From assembly GCF_011758645.1 (NCBI RefSeq), contig NZ_JAAMOZ010000001.1:744001-808000 (forward strand): a stretch of DNA of 64,000 bases, given 5' to 3'. The DNA is from Brooklawnia cerclae. Lineage in GTDB: Bacteria; Actinomycetota; Actinomycetes; Propionibacteriales; Propionibacteriaceae. The stretch's first letter is position 1; every line of letters begins with the position of its first letter. Below the pieces are notes generated by a model. The model searched no databases, had not been told where the DNA came from, and worked only from the letters and a program-made list of their open reading frames with translations. A program made the translations under genes and the position numbers. This document shows positions 46,153 through 60,177 of the stretch, one piece after another.

Positions 46153-46598
46153 TTGTGCGGAGTTGATCCCGTGTGTAATGTAGGCCGAGCCTTCTGAGCG
46201 AGACAGACGCAAAGAGAACGGGTTCTGAACCCCCTGATGGGTGGGGCAGGCACGGTCTGCGGCTGGGCCAGAGGCCGACCAACGAACCTCTACGATTCGC
46301 CGCCGACCGCGCGGTGCGCAGACGGGCGTGTGTCCAGATTGGGCCCGCCACTGAGCGCGCCTCGAGCCCGGATGGTTGCGGATCGAGGGAATCGGTCAGA
46401 AGATCCGGAAACGGATTTGACGGGCTGGGAACCAGGGAGTAACGTTGGACGAGCCGCTCCGGTTGCCGGAGAGGCGAGGATGACAACTACAGATCGGCTT
46501 CAGGAAAGGCCTTCAAAAGCCTTTGCAATACCTGAAGGTGATCGCCAATAAGGCGGTCGAAGTGAGGATTTGACAATCCAAACGAGATCGCCTAAGGT
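46153..46598 (+). promoter_or_regulatory. Three tandem rRNA promoters
   Basis: Three promoters with exactly 17-base spacers lie between tyrS and 16S. P1: TTGTGC (46153-46158) and TAATGT (46176-46181). P2: TTGACG (46417-46422) and TAACGT (46440-46445). P3: TTGACA (46570-46575) and TAAGGT (46593-46598). The region 46126-46844 holds no gene. A boxA-like TTGAGAACTCAACAGCG starts near 46656 and recurs before 23S as TTGAGAACTACACAGTGG near 48639. Confidence 0.8.
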
Positions 46599-46844
46599 TA
46601 ACCGAGTTGCCCCAAGTTGCGGCTGACAAGCCAAAACGAGGGACGCACCCGAAACTTGAGAACTCAACAGCGTGCTTAAAGTCAATGCCAAATATGCACT
46701 AAACAAACCCGTCACTTGGCGGCGAGAGAAATCTCAAATCCAAGTAACGGATTCCTTTGATGAGTGACAATCCAGTGATGGAGATCTTGTCAGCATCAAC
46801 CTCAAAGTTGACGACATCGGTCTTTGACCGTCGTCGATTGTTTT

Positions 46845-51752
<4,908 letters not shown>

Positions 51753-51846
51753 ACAAAGATGCTACGCGTCCACTGTGTGGTTCCCGAGATACGGTCGGGG
51801 ACTCGTAGGAGTCGATGACTCCTCGTTTCCGCCACATCTCCATAGT

Positions 51847-51965
51847 GTTTCGGTGGTCATGGCGAAAGGGAAATACCCGGTTCCATTCCGAACCCGGAAG
51901 TCAAGCCTTTCAGCGCCGATTGTACTGCAGGTGGGAACCTGTGGGAGACTAGGACGCCGCCGGAC
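51847..51965 (+). rRNA. 5S ribosomal RNA
   Basis: GTTTCGGTGGTCATGGCGAA at the 5' end, CATTCCGAACCCGGAAG in loop B-C and CAGGTGGGAACCTGTGGGAGACTAGG toward the 3' end match actinobacterial 5S. Length about 119 nt; the acceptor-like ends (GTTTCGGTGG and CCGCCGGAC) pair. It is the last gene of the rrn operon. Confidence 0.93.
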
Positions 51966-51970
51966 ATTTA

Positions 51971-52010
51971 AACTCCCCCTGGAGCTTCGGCCCCCGGGGG
52001 AGTTTTTTGT
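51971..52010 (+). terminator. Intrinsic terminator of the rRNA operon
   Basis: ACTCCCCC pairs with GGGGGAGT over a 16-base loop region that can extend the stem, followed by TTTTTTG. It is 5-10 bases after 5S. Confidence 0.9.
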
Positions 52011-52062
52011 TGTCCGCGAGCTGGTGTTCACCGGCCGCTCCACAGACAGGCAGAATTGGTCC

Positions 52063-53526
52063 ATGACTTCAGCAGCCACGCCGGATGACCGGGACGATCG
52101 GCGAAGCAGAGGCGCCGGCGGCCGCAGCGGTCGATCAGGATCCGGCGCCAAGGGGCCGGGTGCTGCCCGGCGCTCGAACTCGTCCGGCTCAGCGCGATCG
52201 GGGTCCGATCGGCAGGGAGCCTCTCGCTCGCAGGGCTACCGGGGCTCTCGGTCAGGCAGTTCGGACTCCGACGACCGTCGGCGCAACGGACGCCGACCTG
52301 CTGACGCCTCACGGCGTGACCGGGACACTCGCGAACAAGGGACTCGTGACGACGATCGTCGTGAGCGGTCCGCCGGCGCCAAGACGCGCAGGCGTGACGA
52401 GGGCGCTCCTGCGTCCCGCTCCGGCTCCGAGGGTTCTCGTCCCAAGGGACAGCGCTCCTACACGGGCAAGCCTCGCTACGCGGGCTCTGCGAACCGCTCC
52501 GAGCCACGGGACCGCGACGAGTCTCGTGGCCGCGGTGAGCGCCCCACCACCGGGGCCCGAGGCGCTGACGGCGAGCGGAACTCGAAGTCCCGCGACGAGT
52601 CACGTGGATACCGGGCAGGCTCCGCCTCCCGGCGCGGTGGTCAGCGTCCAGGCTCTCAGCGTCGTCCGGACTCTCAGCGTCGCCCTGTCTCGCAGCGAGC
52701 CGGGCGCGCCGAACGCGAACTCGAGAAGGTGGAGCGAATCGTCCCACCCGGGCTGGAGCGCGGAGCGGACGAACCAGACCTGCCCGAGGGCTACGACGAG
52801 TCGACGTTGCCCTTCGGCGTCCGGGCCGAGCTACGCGGACTCAGCAAGCAGCTCGCCGGGCGGGTGGGCGGACATCTCGCCGCCGCGGCCGAGCTCGTCG
52901 ATCTCGATCCGGCGCTCGCCCTCCGACATGCCCTGGTCGCACGAAGGCTGGCCTCCCGTCTGCCGGTGGTGCGTGAGGCAGCTGCCGAGGCGGCTTATGC
53001 GGCCGGCGAGTTCGGGATCGCCCTGACGGAGTACCGGGCGATCCACCGCATGACGGGCAACGACGACTACCTACCGGTGATAGCCGATTGCGAGCGTGCG
53101 GTGGGCAAGCCACAAGCGGCGTTGCGGACGCTGCGGGAGGCGAACCACGGACGACTGAGCGCCGAGCAGAGGATCGAGGCGATCCTGGTGGAAGCGGGCA
53201 CCCGCGACGACCTGGGCCAGCGGCCCGAGGCACAGCGGCTGCTGAAGGAAGCGATCGAGGCTCGCCGGGGTGGGCGCCGGGGACAGGCCCGGCTGCGCTT
53301 CGCCTATGCCGAACTGCTGCACGAGGCGGGGCAGGAATCGGCGGCGCGGGACTGGTTCGCCTCCGCCGACGCCTACGACGATCAGGGCGAACTCGAGGTG
53401 AGCCGACGAATCGCCGAACTCGACGGGATCGAGGTCCCCGAAGGGTCCGACGACGGTTACGACGACGAGTTCGAGGTCGTGGACGTGGACGTCGAAACGG
53501 ACGAGGCTCCTGAGGAGGAGGAATGA
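52063..53526 (+). CDS. TPR-like protein with long disordered N terminus
   Basis: The protein has 487 residues. Residues 1-220 are almost only Arg, Ser, Gly, Asp and Gln with short repeats (SQRRPDSQRRP and many DRR, SRS and RGG-like steps). Residues 225-460 form helical repeats of TPR type (AAAELVDLDPALALRHALVARRLASRL, AYAAGEFGIALTEYRAIHRMTGN). The tail is acidic. The C-terminal half corresponds to the M. tuberculosis gene between lprJ and the HAD gene, about 250 residues long there. The basic disordered part suggests RNA or polyphosphate binding. Coupled to the HAD gene by a 4-base overlap. Confidence 0.8.
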   Translation: MTSAATPDDRDDRRSRGAGGRSGRSGSGAKGPGAARRSNSSGSARSGSDRQGASRSQGYRGSRSGSSDSDDRRRNGRRPADASRRDRDTREQGTRDDDRRERSAGAKTRRRDEGAPASRSGSEGSRPKGQRSYTGKPRYAGSANRSEPRDRDESRGRGERPTTGARGADGERNSKSRDESRGYRAGSASRRGGQRPGSQRRPDSQRRPVSQRAGRAERELEKVERIVPPGLERGADEPDLPEGYDESTLPFGVRAELRGLSKQLAGRVGGHLAAAAELVDLDPALALRHALVARRLASRLPVVREAAAEAAYAAGEFGIALTEYRAIHRMTGNDDYLPVIADCERAVGKPQAALRTLREANHGRLSAEQRIEAILVEAGTRDDLGQRPEAQRLLKEAIEARRGGRRGQARLRFAYAELLHEAGQESAARDWFASADAYDDQGELEVSRRIAELDGIEVPEGSDDGYDDEFEVVDVDVETDEAPEEEE

Positions 53527-54515
53527 CGCGGTTCATCGACGCCTACGACGCGGCCATGTTCGACCTGGACGGGGTGGTCTATCTGGGGCCGGAACCGGTC
53601 AAGGGGTCGCCGGAGACGTTGTCGGAGTTGCGCGTTCTGGGCGTCCGCATCGGATTCGTCACGAACAACGCCGGTCGGTCGGCCGAGGTCGTGGTCGAAC
53701 ACCTCAACTCGCTGGGCATCGAATGCCATCGCGAGGACGTCGTGACGAGCACCCAGGCGATCGCCCAGCTGATGCTGCGCGAACTCCCCACCGGCGCGAA
53801 GGTGCTGGTGTGCGGGGCCCAGGCACTTGCCGACGAGATGGCGTCCGTGGGCTTCACCCTGGTGGACAACTATCTCGGCGAGCCGGACGCGGTGGTGCAG
53901 GGCTACGACCCGCAGATGTCGTTCCCGCAGATCGACGACGCATGCTTCGCCATTCAGCGCGGAGCCAGATGGTTCGGCACGAACACCGACATCAACCGGC
54001 CGACCCACCTCGGCCTGACCCCCGGCGCCGGCTCCCAGATCGCCTGCGTCCAGGTGTGCGTCGACACCGAGCCGATGATCGCAGGCAAGCCTTACCCGCC
54101 GCTGCTGCAGGAGACGATCAAACGCATCGGAGCTGAGCATCCGGTGTTCGTGGGCGATCGTCTCGACACCGACATCGCAGGCGCCCACAACGTCGGGATC
54201 GATTCGTTCCTCGTCTTCACCGGCGCCCACGGCAAGCGGGAGCTGGTCGCGGCGGTGCCCCAGCAGCGTCCCACGGCCATCGGCCACGACCTGCGCGGGC
54301 TCGTGCGTCCCAAGCGTGAGGCCACGTGGGACGGAGCGATCGTCCGGTGCCAGGACGCGGTGGCGACGGCTTCGAGCGGCCAGGTGCATGTCGAGGGCCC
54401 GCTGGACGACGTCGACCAGCAACTCGACGCGCTGTGGGCCGTCGTCCAGCACACGTGGCGTGATGCGGGGCTCGACGCATCGGCCGCACTCGATCGGCTG
54501 GGACTGCTGTCATGA
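53523..54515 (+). CDS. HAD-IIA family hydrolase
   Basis: The 330-residue phosphatase is of the HAD superfamily, subclass IIA (NagD-like). Motif I DLDGVVYLG (nucleophile Asp and acid Asp), motif II FVTNNAG, motif III Lys in AGKPYPPLL and motif IV VGDRLDTDIAG are all present; the large cap lies between motifs II and III. The physiological substrate is unknown, with sugar phosphates, nucleotide monophosphates or glycerol 3-phosphate possible. The ATG overlaps the upstream TGA, and the end overlaps the next ATG. Confidence 0.92.
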   Translation: MTRFIDAYDAAMFDLDGVVYLGPEPVKGSPETLSELRVLGVRIGFVTNNAGRSAEVVVEHLNSLGIECHREDVVTSTQAIAQLMLRELPTGAKVLVCGAQALADEMASVGFTLVDNYLGEPDAVVQGYDPQMSFPQIDDACFAIQRGARWFGTNTDINRPTHLGLTPGAGSQIACVQVCVDTEPMIAGKPYPPLLQETIKRIGAEHPVFVGDRLDTDIAGAHNVGIDSFLVFTGAHGKRELVAAVPQQRPTAIGHDLRGLVRPKREATWDGAIVRCQDAVATASSGQVHVEGPLDDVDQQLDALWAVVQHTWRDAGLDASAALDRLGLLS

Positions 54516-54739
54516 GCGACGAGCCCGATCGTGCTTCCGGCCGGACGACGCCTCCGGTGACCGGTGACGAGCGCATCGATTCGGCCATCGCGGCGCTCGG
54601 CGACCTCGACGATCTCCCCGCGGGAGCGCGGCTGGAACGCCTGACCGAGGCTCACGAGGCGCTGGTCGAGGTGCTGGAGACCTCACGCGATTCCTCGGCG
54701 GGCCAGGCAGGCCGGATTCCGGGGCCGGGCGCGCACTAG
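54512..54739 (+). CDS. Small conserved-context protein between HAD gene and tlyA
   Basis: The 75-residue acidic protein starts with ATG overlapping the HAD stop by 4 bases. A single helix segment (GDERIDSAIAALGDLDDL and LERLTEAHEALVEVLE) resembles short amphipathic proteins found at the same place in other actinobacteria (the small gene between the HAD gene and tlyA in M. tuberculosis). Function unknown. Confidence 0.72.
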   Translation: MSDEPDRASGRTTPPVTGDERIDSAIAALGDLDDLPAGARLERLTEAHEALVEVLETSRDSSAGQAGRIPGPGAH

Positions 54740-54741
54740 TC

Positions 54742-55509
54742 ATGAGACTCGATCTGGCCCTGGTCCAACGCGGGCTGGCGCGTTCCAGGTCGCAGGCCCA
54801 CGAACTCATCCGCTCCGGGCGGGTCCGCGTCAACGGCAGCGGGGTGCGCCGTCCGGCCCATGACGTCGATGCGGGCGACACGGTCGAAGCGGATGCCGAT
54901 CGCTGGGTGTCGCGGGCGGCGCACAAGCTGATCGGTGCCCTCGACGCGAGCGGCACCGCCGTGCCGGCACGTGTGCTCGATGCTGGAGCCTCCACCGGCG
55001 GATTCACGCAGGTGCTGCTCGATCGGGGTGCCCGTCGCGTCTACGCGGTGGATGTCGGGCACGATCAGCTGGCGCCGGTGATCAGGCAGGATCCGCGCGT
55101 CCGCGTGCGGGAGGGGCTCAACCTGCGAGACCTCGGCATGCACGACCTGGACGACGAGCCGGTCGACCTCGCCGTCGGCGACGTCTCCTTCATCTCCCTG
55201 GTGATGCTGCTGGAGCCGATCTTCGCTGTCGTCGCCCCCGGCGGGCAGGCGCTGCTCATGGTCAAGCCTCAGTTCGAGGTGGGACGCGAACGACTCGGCG
55301 CCGGGGGCGTCGTCCGGTCGGCGGCCGATCGTGCCGAGGCGATCGATCGGGTGGTCGCTCGTGCCGGTGAACTCGGCTGGACGGACACGTGGCGAGGGGA
55401 CAGCCGATTGCCGGGACCCGCCGGAAACCTGGAGCACTTCGTGCGTTTCGAACGCGAGTCGTCGTCCCGAACGAGTGGGCCGACGCCGTTCCGGGGTGAG
55501 GGTGGGTAG
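54742..55509 (+). CDS. tlyA: TlyA family rRNA 2'-O-methyltransferase
   Basis: TlyA methylates ribose in 16S and 23S rRNA (C1409 and C1920 in mycobacteria) and its loss gives capreomycin resistance. The 255-residue protein has an N-terminal S4 domain (MRLDLALVQRGLARSRSQAHELIRSGRV) and an FtsJ-like methyltransferase domain with VLDAGASTGGFTQVLLDRGA, VGDVSFISL and VKPQFE. It follows the small gene by two bases. Confidence 0.93.
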   Translation: MRLDLALVQRGLARSRSQAHELIRSGRVRVNGSGVRRPAHDVDAGDTVEADADRWVSRAAHKLIGALDASGTAVPARVLDAGASTGGFTQVLLDRGARRVYAVDVGHDQLAPVIRQDPRVRVREGLNLRDLGMHDLDDEPVDLAVGDVSFISLVMLLEPIFAVVAPGGQALLMVKPQFEVGRERLGAGGVVRSAADRAEAIDRVVARAGELGWTDTWRGDSRLPGPAGNLEHFVRFERESSSRTSGPTPFRGEGG

Positions 55510-55519
55510 GCTGCAACGC

Positions 55520-56461
55520 GTGAGCCAGACCGCAGCGCCGAGCACCGGGCACCCGAGCCAGCCACGCCGGGTGGGCATTCTGCTGCACCCGGCGCGGCCT
55601 GAAGCCGTCGATGCGGCGGTCGAGTTCGTGCGGGGTATCGCCGGGAGCGGCATCACCTGCGTCGGGCTCGGCGAGCGCGTCCCCGAACTGCAGCACCGTC
55701 TCCCCGACATTCCCATAGAGCGACAGCCGGCGTCCCGGCTCGGCGACGTGGAGCTCATGGTCGTGTTCGGTGGGGACGGCACGATCCTGCGGGCCGCGGA
55801 GTTCGTCGTCCCGCTAGGCGTTCCCCTGCTGGGCGTCAACCTCGGACATGTCGGGTTCCTGGCCGAGCTCGAGTCGCACGACCTCCACAAGCTCGTCCAG
55901 CACGTCGCCGACCGCGACTACACGGTCGAGGAACGGCTCACCCTGCGCGTCGAGGTCTCCGACCGGGCCGGTCTCCCGGTCTGGCACTCGTTCGCCGTCA
56001 ACGAGGTCTCGCTGGAGAAGGCCGCCCGCGAGAAGATGCTCGACGTTCTCGTCGAGATCGACGGTCTGCCGATCTCGCGCTGGGGCTGCGACGGCATGCT
56101 CGTGTCGACGCCCACGGGCTCGACCGCCTACGCGTTCTCGGCCGGGGGACCCATCGTCTGGCCGGACGTGCAGGCCTTCCTCGTCGTCCCGATGGCCGCT
56201 CACGCACTGTTCGCCCGTCCCATGGTGCTGGAACCCAACTCGCGGGTCGATCTGACGCTGTCGAGCCACGTCGTCGCGCATGCCATCGTCTGGTGCGACG
56301 GACGGCGCTCGATCGACCTGGCTCCGGGCGCCCACATCACCGTGTACCGCGGTGAGCACAACCTCCGGGTGGCCAGGCTGCAGGAGCAGCCGTTCACGTC
56401 GCGGCTGGTGAAGAAGTTCGAACTGCCGATCGACGGTTTCCGGGGTCCGGGGCAGCGCTGA
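55520..56461 (+). CDS. nadK: NAD kinase
   Basis: NadK phosphorylates NAD to NADP with ATP or polyphosphate. The 313-residue protein has the catalytic GGDGTILRA motif, GVNLGHVGFL, the conserved NE and SPTGSTAYA-type segment (STPTGSTAYAFSAGGPIV), and a C-terminal KKFELPIDGF. The GTG at 55520 is chosen because TAGGCT (55507-55512) ends 7 bases upstream, a leaderless signature; the longer frame overlaps tlyA. recN follows with a TGATG overlap. Confidence 0.94.
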   Translation: MSQTAAPSTGHPSQPRRVGILLHPARPEAVDAAVEFVRGIAGSGITCVGLGERVPELQHRLPDIPIERQPASRLGDVELMVVFGGDGTILRAAEFVVPLGVPLLGVNLGHVGFLAELESHDLHKLVQHVADRDYTVEERLTLRVEVSDRAGLPVWHSFAVNEVSLEKAAREKMLDVLVEIDGLPISRWGCDGMLVSTPTGSTAYAFSAGGPIVWPDVQAFLVVPMAAHALFARPMVLEPNSRVDLTLSSHVVAHAIVWCDGRRSIDLAPGAHITVYRGEHNLRVARLQEQPFTSRLVKKFELPIDGFRGPGQR

Positions 56462-58164
56462 TGCTGGTCGAGCTGCGGATCGCGAACCTCGGAGTGATCG
56501 CGGACGCGACCTTGTCCCCGTCGCCGGGCATGACCGTGGTCACCGGCGAGACCGGCGCCGGCAAGACCATGATCGTCACGGGGCTCGGCCTGCTGCTGGG
56601 GGAGCGGGCGGACGGCGGAATCGTCCGCAGGGGCAGTTCGAGGGCCGTCGTGGAGGGTAGGTTCACCGGCCTCGATGCCGTGACCGATGCCCTCGACGGA
56701 GTGGGAGCAGGCCTCGACGGGGACGAACTGCTGGTGGCCCGGCACGTGAGCGCCCAGGGCCGTTCCCGGGCCTTCGTCGGCGGCGTCCAGGCGCCGATCT
56801 CGCACATGGGCGCGATCACCGGCGAACTGGCCACGATCCACGGCCAGTCGGAACAGCTCCGACTGGGGACGGCCGAGCGGCAGAGAGAAGTGCTGGACCG
56901 CAGCGGTGGCACCGCGCTCGCGAATTCGCTGACCGCCTACCGCGAGGCCTTCGCCCGGCGTTCGGCGCTTCGTGCTGAGCGCGAGGACATCGTCGCCCAT
57001 GCGCTGGAGCGTGCTCGCGAGGCCGACCTCCTGCGGTTCGGGCTGGACGAGATCACGCACGTCGATCCCCAGCCCGGTGAGGACGAGCAACTGGCGACGG
57101 AGGCCGCGCGGCTCCAGGCGATCGACGATCTCCGCATGCTGGCCGAACGCGCGGGTCATGCGCTGTCGGGCTCGGACGAGGGCGATCCGGACGACCCGGG
57201 CGCCGTCGGTCTCGCCGGGGTCGCGCGTCATGCCCTCGACCAGGTGGCCCAGCTGGACGACGGCGCCCGTGAACTGGCCGGGCTGGCCCGTTCGGTGACC
57301 GGACAGGTCAACGACCTCGCGGCACAGGTGGCGTCCTACCTCGCCGATCTCGATGCCGACCCCCTGCGCTTGGAGGCGGTGACCACGCGGCGGGCAGAGC
57401 TCGCGTCCCTCACCCGGAAGTACGGCACCACCATCGACGAGGTGCTCGCCTGGGCGCAGGAGGCCGCCGCTCGCTGCGCCACCCTGTCGGACAGCGACGA
57501 CCGGCTCGCGCACCTTGATGCGGAGCTGTCCAGGCTGGACGGACGCGTCGCGGAACTCGGGCAGGAACTGACAGACCTGCGTGAGCAGGCCGCCGATCGG
57601 CTCACCAGGGCCGTGCAGGGTGAGCTGGCCGCGCTCGCCATGCCTCATGCCCGACTGGGCTTCGACCTGCGCCCCCTGCCGGAGCCCGGGCCGTGGGGAC
57701 GCGAGCAGATCGTGCTGCTCTTCGCCGCCAACCCGGGAGCGGTACCCGCGCCTCTGGCCAAGGTCGCCTCCGGTGGCGAACTCTCGCGCGTCCGGTTGGC
57801 GCTCGAGGTGGTGCTGGCGGCCGGCGATCCCGGGCACGTCTTCATCTTCGACGAGGTGGACGCCGGGGTCGGTGGCGCGGTCGCCGTCGAGGTCGGCCGT
57901 CGCCTGGCACGCCTGGCCGCCCACTCCCAGGTGATCGTGGTCACCCACCTCGCCCAGGTCGCGGCCTTCGCCGACGCTCATTGGGTCGTCTCGAAGTCGG
58001 ACGACGGCCGCGTCACGACCAGCGATCTGAGATGCCTCACGGATGACGACCGGGAGGCCGAGCTGGCCCGGATGATGGGGGGCCTCGCCGACAGCGAGTC
58101 GGGGCTCGCCCATGCCCGCGAACTGCTGGCCAACGCTCGGGACGACGCCACTCCGAGCGTCTGA
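56461..58164 (+). CDS. recN: DNA repair protein RecN
   Basis: RecN is an SMC-like ATPase that holds DNA ends together in double-strand-break repair. The 567-residue protein has an N-terminal Walker A (GETGAGKT, Lys35), a long coiled-coil middle, the ABC signature SGGELSRVRLALEVVL and Walker B VFIFDEVDAGVGG at the C terminus. No LexA box is obvious just upstream, since the start overlaps the nadK stop. Confidence 0.95.
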   Translation: MLVELRIANLGVIADATLSPSPGMTVVTGETGAGKTMIVTGLGLLLGERADGGIVRRGSSRAVVEGRFTGLDAVTDALDGVGAGLDGDELLVARHVSAQGRSRAFVGGVQAPISHMGAITGELATIHGQSEQLRLGTAERQREVLDRSGGTALANSLTAYREAFARRSALRAEREDIVAHALERAREADLLRFGLDEITHVDPQPGEDEQLATEAARLQAIDDLRMLAERAGHALSGSDEGDPDDPGAVGLAGVARHALDQVAQLDDGARELAGLARSVTGQVNDLAAQVASYLADLDADPLRLEAVTTRRAELASLTRKYGTTIDEVLAWAQEAAARCATLSDSDDRLAHLDAELSRLDGRVAELGQELTDLREQAADRLTRAVQGELAALAMPHARLGFDLRPLPEPGPWGREQIVLLFAANPGAVPAPLAKVASGGELSRVRLALEVVLAAGDPGHVFIFDEVDAGVGGAVAVEVGRRLARLAAHSQVIVVTHLAQVAAFADAHWVVSKSDDGRVTTSDLRCLTDDDREAELARMMGGLADSESGLAHARELLANARDDATPSV

Positions 58165-58235
58165 GCGGGCTCCACCGTGGTGCCGCCGGTTTGTTGTCGG
58201 CGTGCGATGTCGTGTAGCGTCCCTATCGTCATAAA

Positions 58236-58256
58236 TGAGAACGACTATCATTCTCT
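58236..58256 (+). promoter_or_regulatory. Zur/Fur-like operator
   Basis: TGAGAACGACTATCATTCTCT contains an 8-3-8 inverted repeat, GAGAACGA and TCATTCTC, with one mismatch. It resembles the Fur-family consensus TGAAAATGATTATCATTTTCA in 16 of 21 positions. It lies 35 bases before the surface-protein start, overlapping the expected promoter region. Zur is favoured over Fur because iron in actinobacteria is mostly DtxR-controlled. Confidence 0.6.
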
Positions 58257-58290
58257 ATGAATGGTGACCGTGTGATGAGGGAGCCGTGGG

Positions 58291-60111
58291 ATGCCCGCAA
58301 GAATGGCACGTCGCGCAGTGTCGGTGTTGACAGCAGTGCTGATGATGATCGGGGGCGCCCTGGGCGGTGTCACAGCGGCCTTCGGACAGGAGGGTGAACC
58401 TCCCGCCCCGCAGGACAAGCGAGTGCTGGGCGCCGTCCACACCGATGCGATCGCGGCCTTCGTGGACGACGGTCGGCTTGTCGCACGGACGATGGCCGAC
58501 GTCGACGGCGAGCTGGGGAAGCGTCTCGAGACCGACTCGCTGATCTTCAACCTGGACGGCGGCCAGACCAGCGTTCCGGCTGGAGCCTCGTACGAGTTCC
58601 TCGGCCCCCGCGAGACCATCTGGATGGCACCGCAGACCCAGAACATGTCCCTCATCTGGCCCGGGTTCTCGACGCAGGCACCGAGCCTGATCGAGGCGAT
58701 CGGAACCAGCGGGGTCGTCGGGATCGACCTCACCGGGTTCGAGGGGCCGCAGTCCGACAGCTATCTCGAGGTGTTCACCATGGGGGCTTTCGGCAACCCG
58801 ACACGCATCTACTCCACGAAGGACTCCCTGACCTCGTGGTCGCGCAACGCGAACATGCACACCCACGTGAACTGGGCCTTCTCGGACCCCGGCAGGTATG
58901 TGCTCGAGTTCACGCTGTCGACCATCATCGACGGCACGCCCCAGACCGCCACCCAGGACTACGTCTTCTTCGTCGGCGACATGGCGGACTACCCGACCGT
59001 CACGCCCACCGTCGCGCTGACCTCCGATCCGGCGGAGCCGGGCGTCGGCGAGACCGTGGCGCTGACCGCCACCGTCGCCCCGGCCGAGGCCGAGGGCTAC
59101 GTGGAGTTTTTCGACGGCAGCACCTCCTTGGGCTGGGAGACCGTCGAGGACGGCCAGGCCAGCCTGTCCGATGTCGCGCTGTCGGTCGGTGGCCACTCGC
59201 TGACCGCGAACTTCACGCCTCGGTGGTCGCAGGAGTCCGCTGCGGCGCAGTCCGACGCCATCAACGTCCAGATGCCGGGGGCGACCCTGGTCAACACGGC
59301 TCCGCCCTCGATCTCGGGCACCCCGGCCGTGGGCGGGGTGCTGACTGCGAGCGAGGGGGGATGGACCCCCGCTCCCGACTCCGTCTCGTACCAGTGGTTG
59401 CGCGACGGCCACCCCGTCACGGGCGCGACCGGAGCGACCTACACGCCAGGCGTCGCGGACGCCGGTGCGACCATCAGCGCGGCTGTGACCCTCGTCGCCC
59501 AGGGCTACGAGGACGCCGTCGCGACCACCGAGGGGGTCGTCATCGACCGGCAGCCCCTCATCGACCCGCCCGCGTCCCCGGCCGCGGACGAACTCGACGA
59601 CGGCAATCACAGCGGCCTCCGGGCGGTCGTCGACGAGGGTACCGTCACGATCCGTTTCGCGGACGGTGCGGTCACCGACGGGGACTGGGTCTACCTGCAC
59701 GGATACTCCGAACCGGTCGACCTGGGATGGCACCAGGTCAGGGACGGCGCGATCGTGGTGGACGTCAGCGGGCTCACACCCGGGGAACACCGGATCGCGG
59801 TGCAGGCGCTGGACGGTGGCCTCATCGGCTGGGTGGGTCTCACCGTCGTCAAGGCTCCTGAACCCACCGACTCCGTACCCAGCAGCCCCGTCTCCTCGAG
59901 CCCCACGTCGTCGGATCCCGCGTCGAGCGCGCCCAGGTCCAGCGCTCCTACGGGTGCCGATGGGCGTCCCTTGCCGCAGACCGGACTGTTCGGCGGTGCG
60001 CCGTCGTCCGGTGGGGGTTTCGTCGGGGCCGGTGCGGGCGTAGGGGCTGTGCTCCTTCTCGGCCTGGGGGCATGGCTGGTGGTCCATCGTCGGACGACCC
60101 GCAAGGACTAG
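58291..60111 (+). CDS. Sortase-anchored surface protein, choice-of-anchor M type
   Basis: This 606-residue protein is exported by a signal peptide (1-32). Residues 45-235 match the actinobacterial wall repeat of metal-linked surface proteins, recognised by KRVLGAVHTDAI, PGFSTQAPSL and MHTHVNWAFSDPGRYVLEF. Two Ig-like domains follow (245-325 and about 332-425), then another beta domain, a Ser/Pro linker and LPQTG (561-565) with hydrophobic helix and basic tail. Relatives sit next to zinc ABC transporters; here no transporter is adjacent. The Zur-like box upstream fits zinc-limited expression. AGGGAG precedes the ATG. Confidence 0.83.
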   Translation: MPARMARRAVSVLTAVLMMIGGALGGVTAAFGQEGEPPAPQDKRVLGAVHTDAIAAFVDDGRLVARTMADVDGELGKRLETDSLIFNLDGGQTSVPAGASYEFLGPRETIWMAPQTQNMSLIWPGFSTQAPSLIEAIGTSGVVGIDLTGFEGPQSDSYLEVFTMGAFGNPTRIYSTKDSLTSWSRNANMHTHVNWAFSDPGRYVLEFTLSTIIDGTPQTATQDYVFFVGDMADYPTVTPTVALTSDPAEPGVGETVALTATVAPAEAEGYVEFFDGSTSLGWETVEDGQASLSDVALSVGGHSLTANFTPRWSQESAAAQSDAINVQMPGATLVNTAPPSISGTPAVGGVLTASEGGWTPAPDSVSYQWLRDGHPVTGATGATYTPGVADAGATISAAVTLVAQGYEDAVATTEGVVIDRQPLIDPPASPAADELDDGNHSGLRAVVDEGTVTIRFADGAVTDGDWVYLHGYSEPVDLGWHQVRDGAIVVDVSGLTPGEHRIAVQALDGGLIGWVGLTVVKAPEPTDSVPSSPVSSSPTSSDPASSAPRSSAPTGADGRPLPQTGLFGGAPSSGGGFVGAGAGVGAVLLLGLGAWLVVHRRTTRKD

Positions 60112-60177
60112 GGCATCCGCACCGGCTCGCGGGGGAGTAGGCTGCCGTCCCAGACTGCGCGAGCGAAGGAGTCGCCG

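Noticed and set aside
56200-58251. Minus-strand frame of 683 codons
   Set aside because: Antisense of recN; the sense frame has clear RecN motifs.
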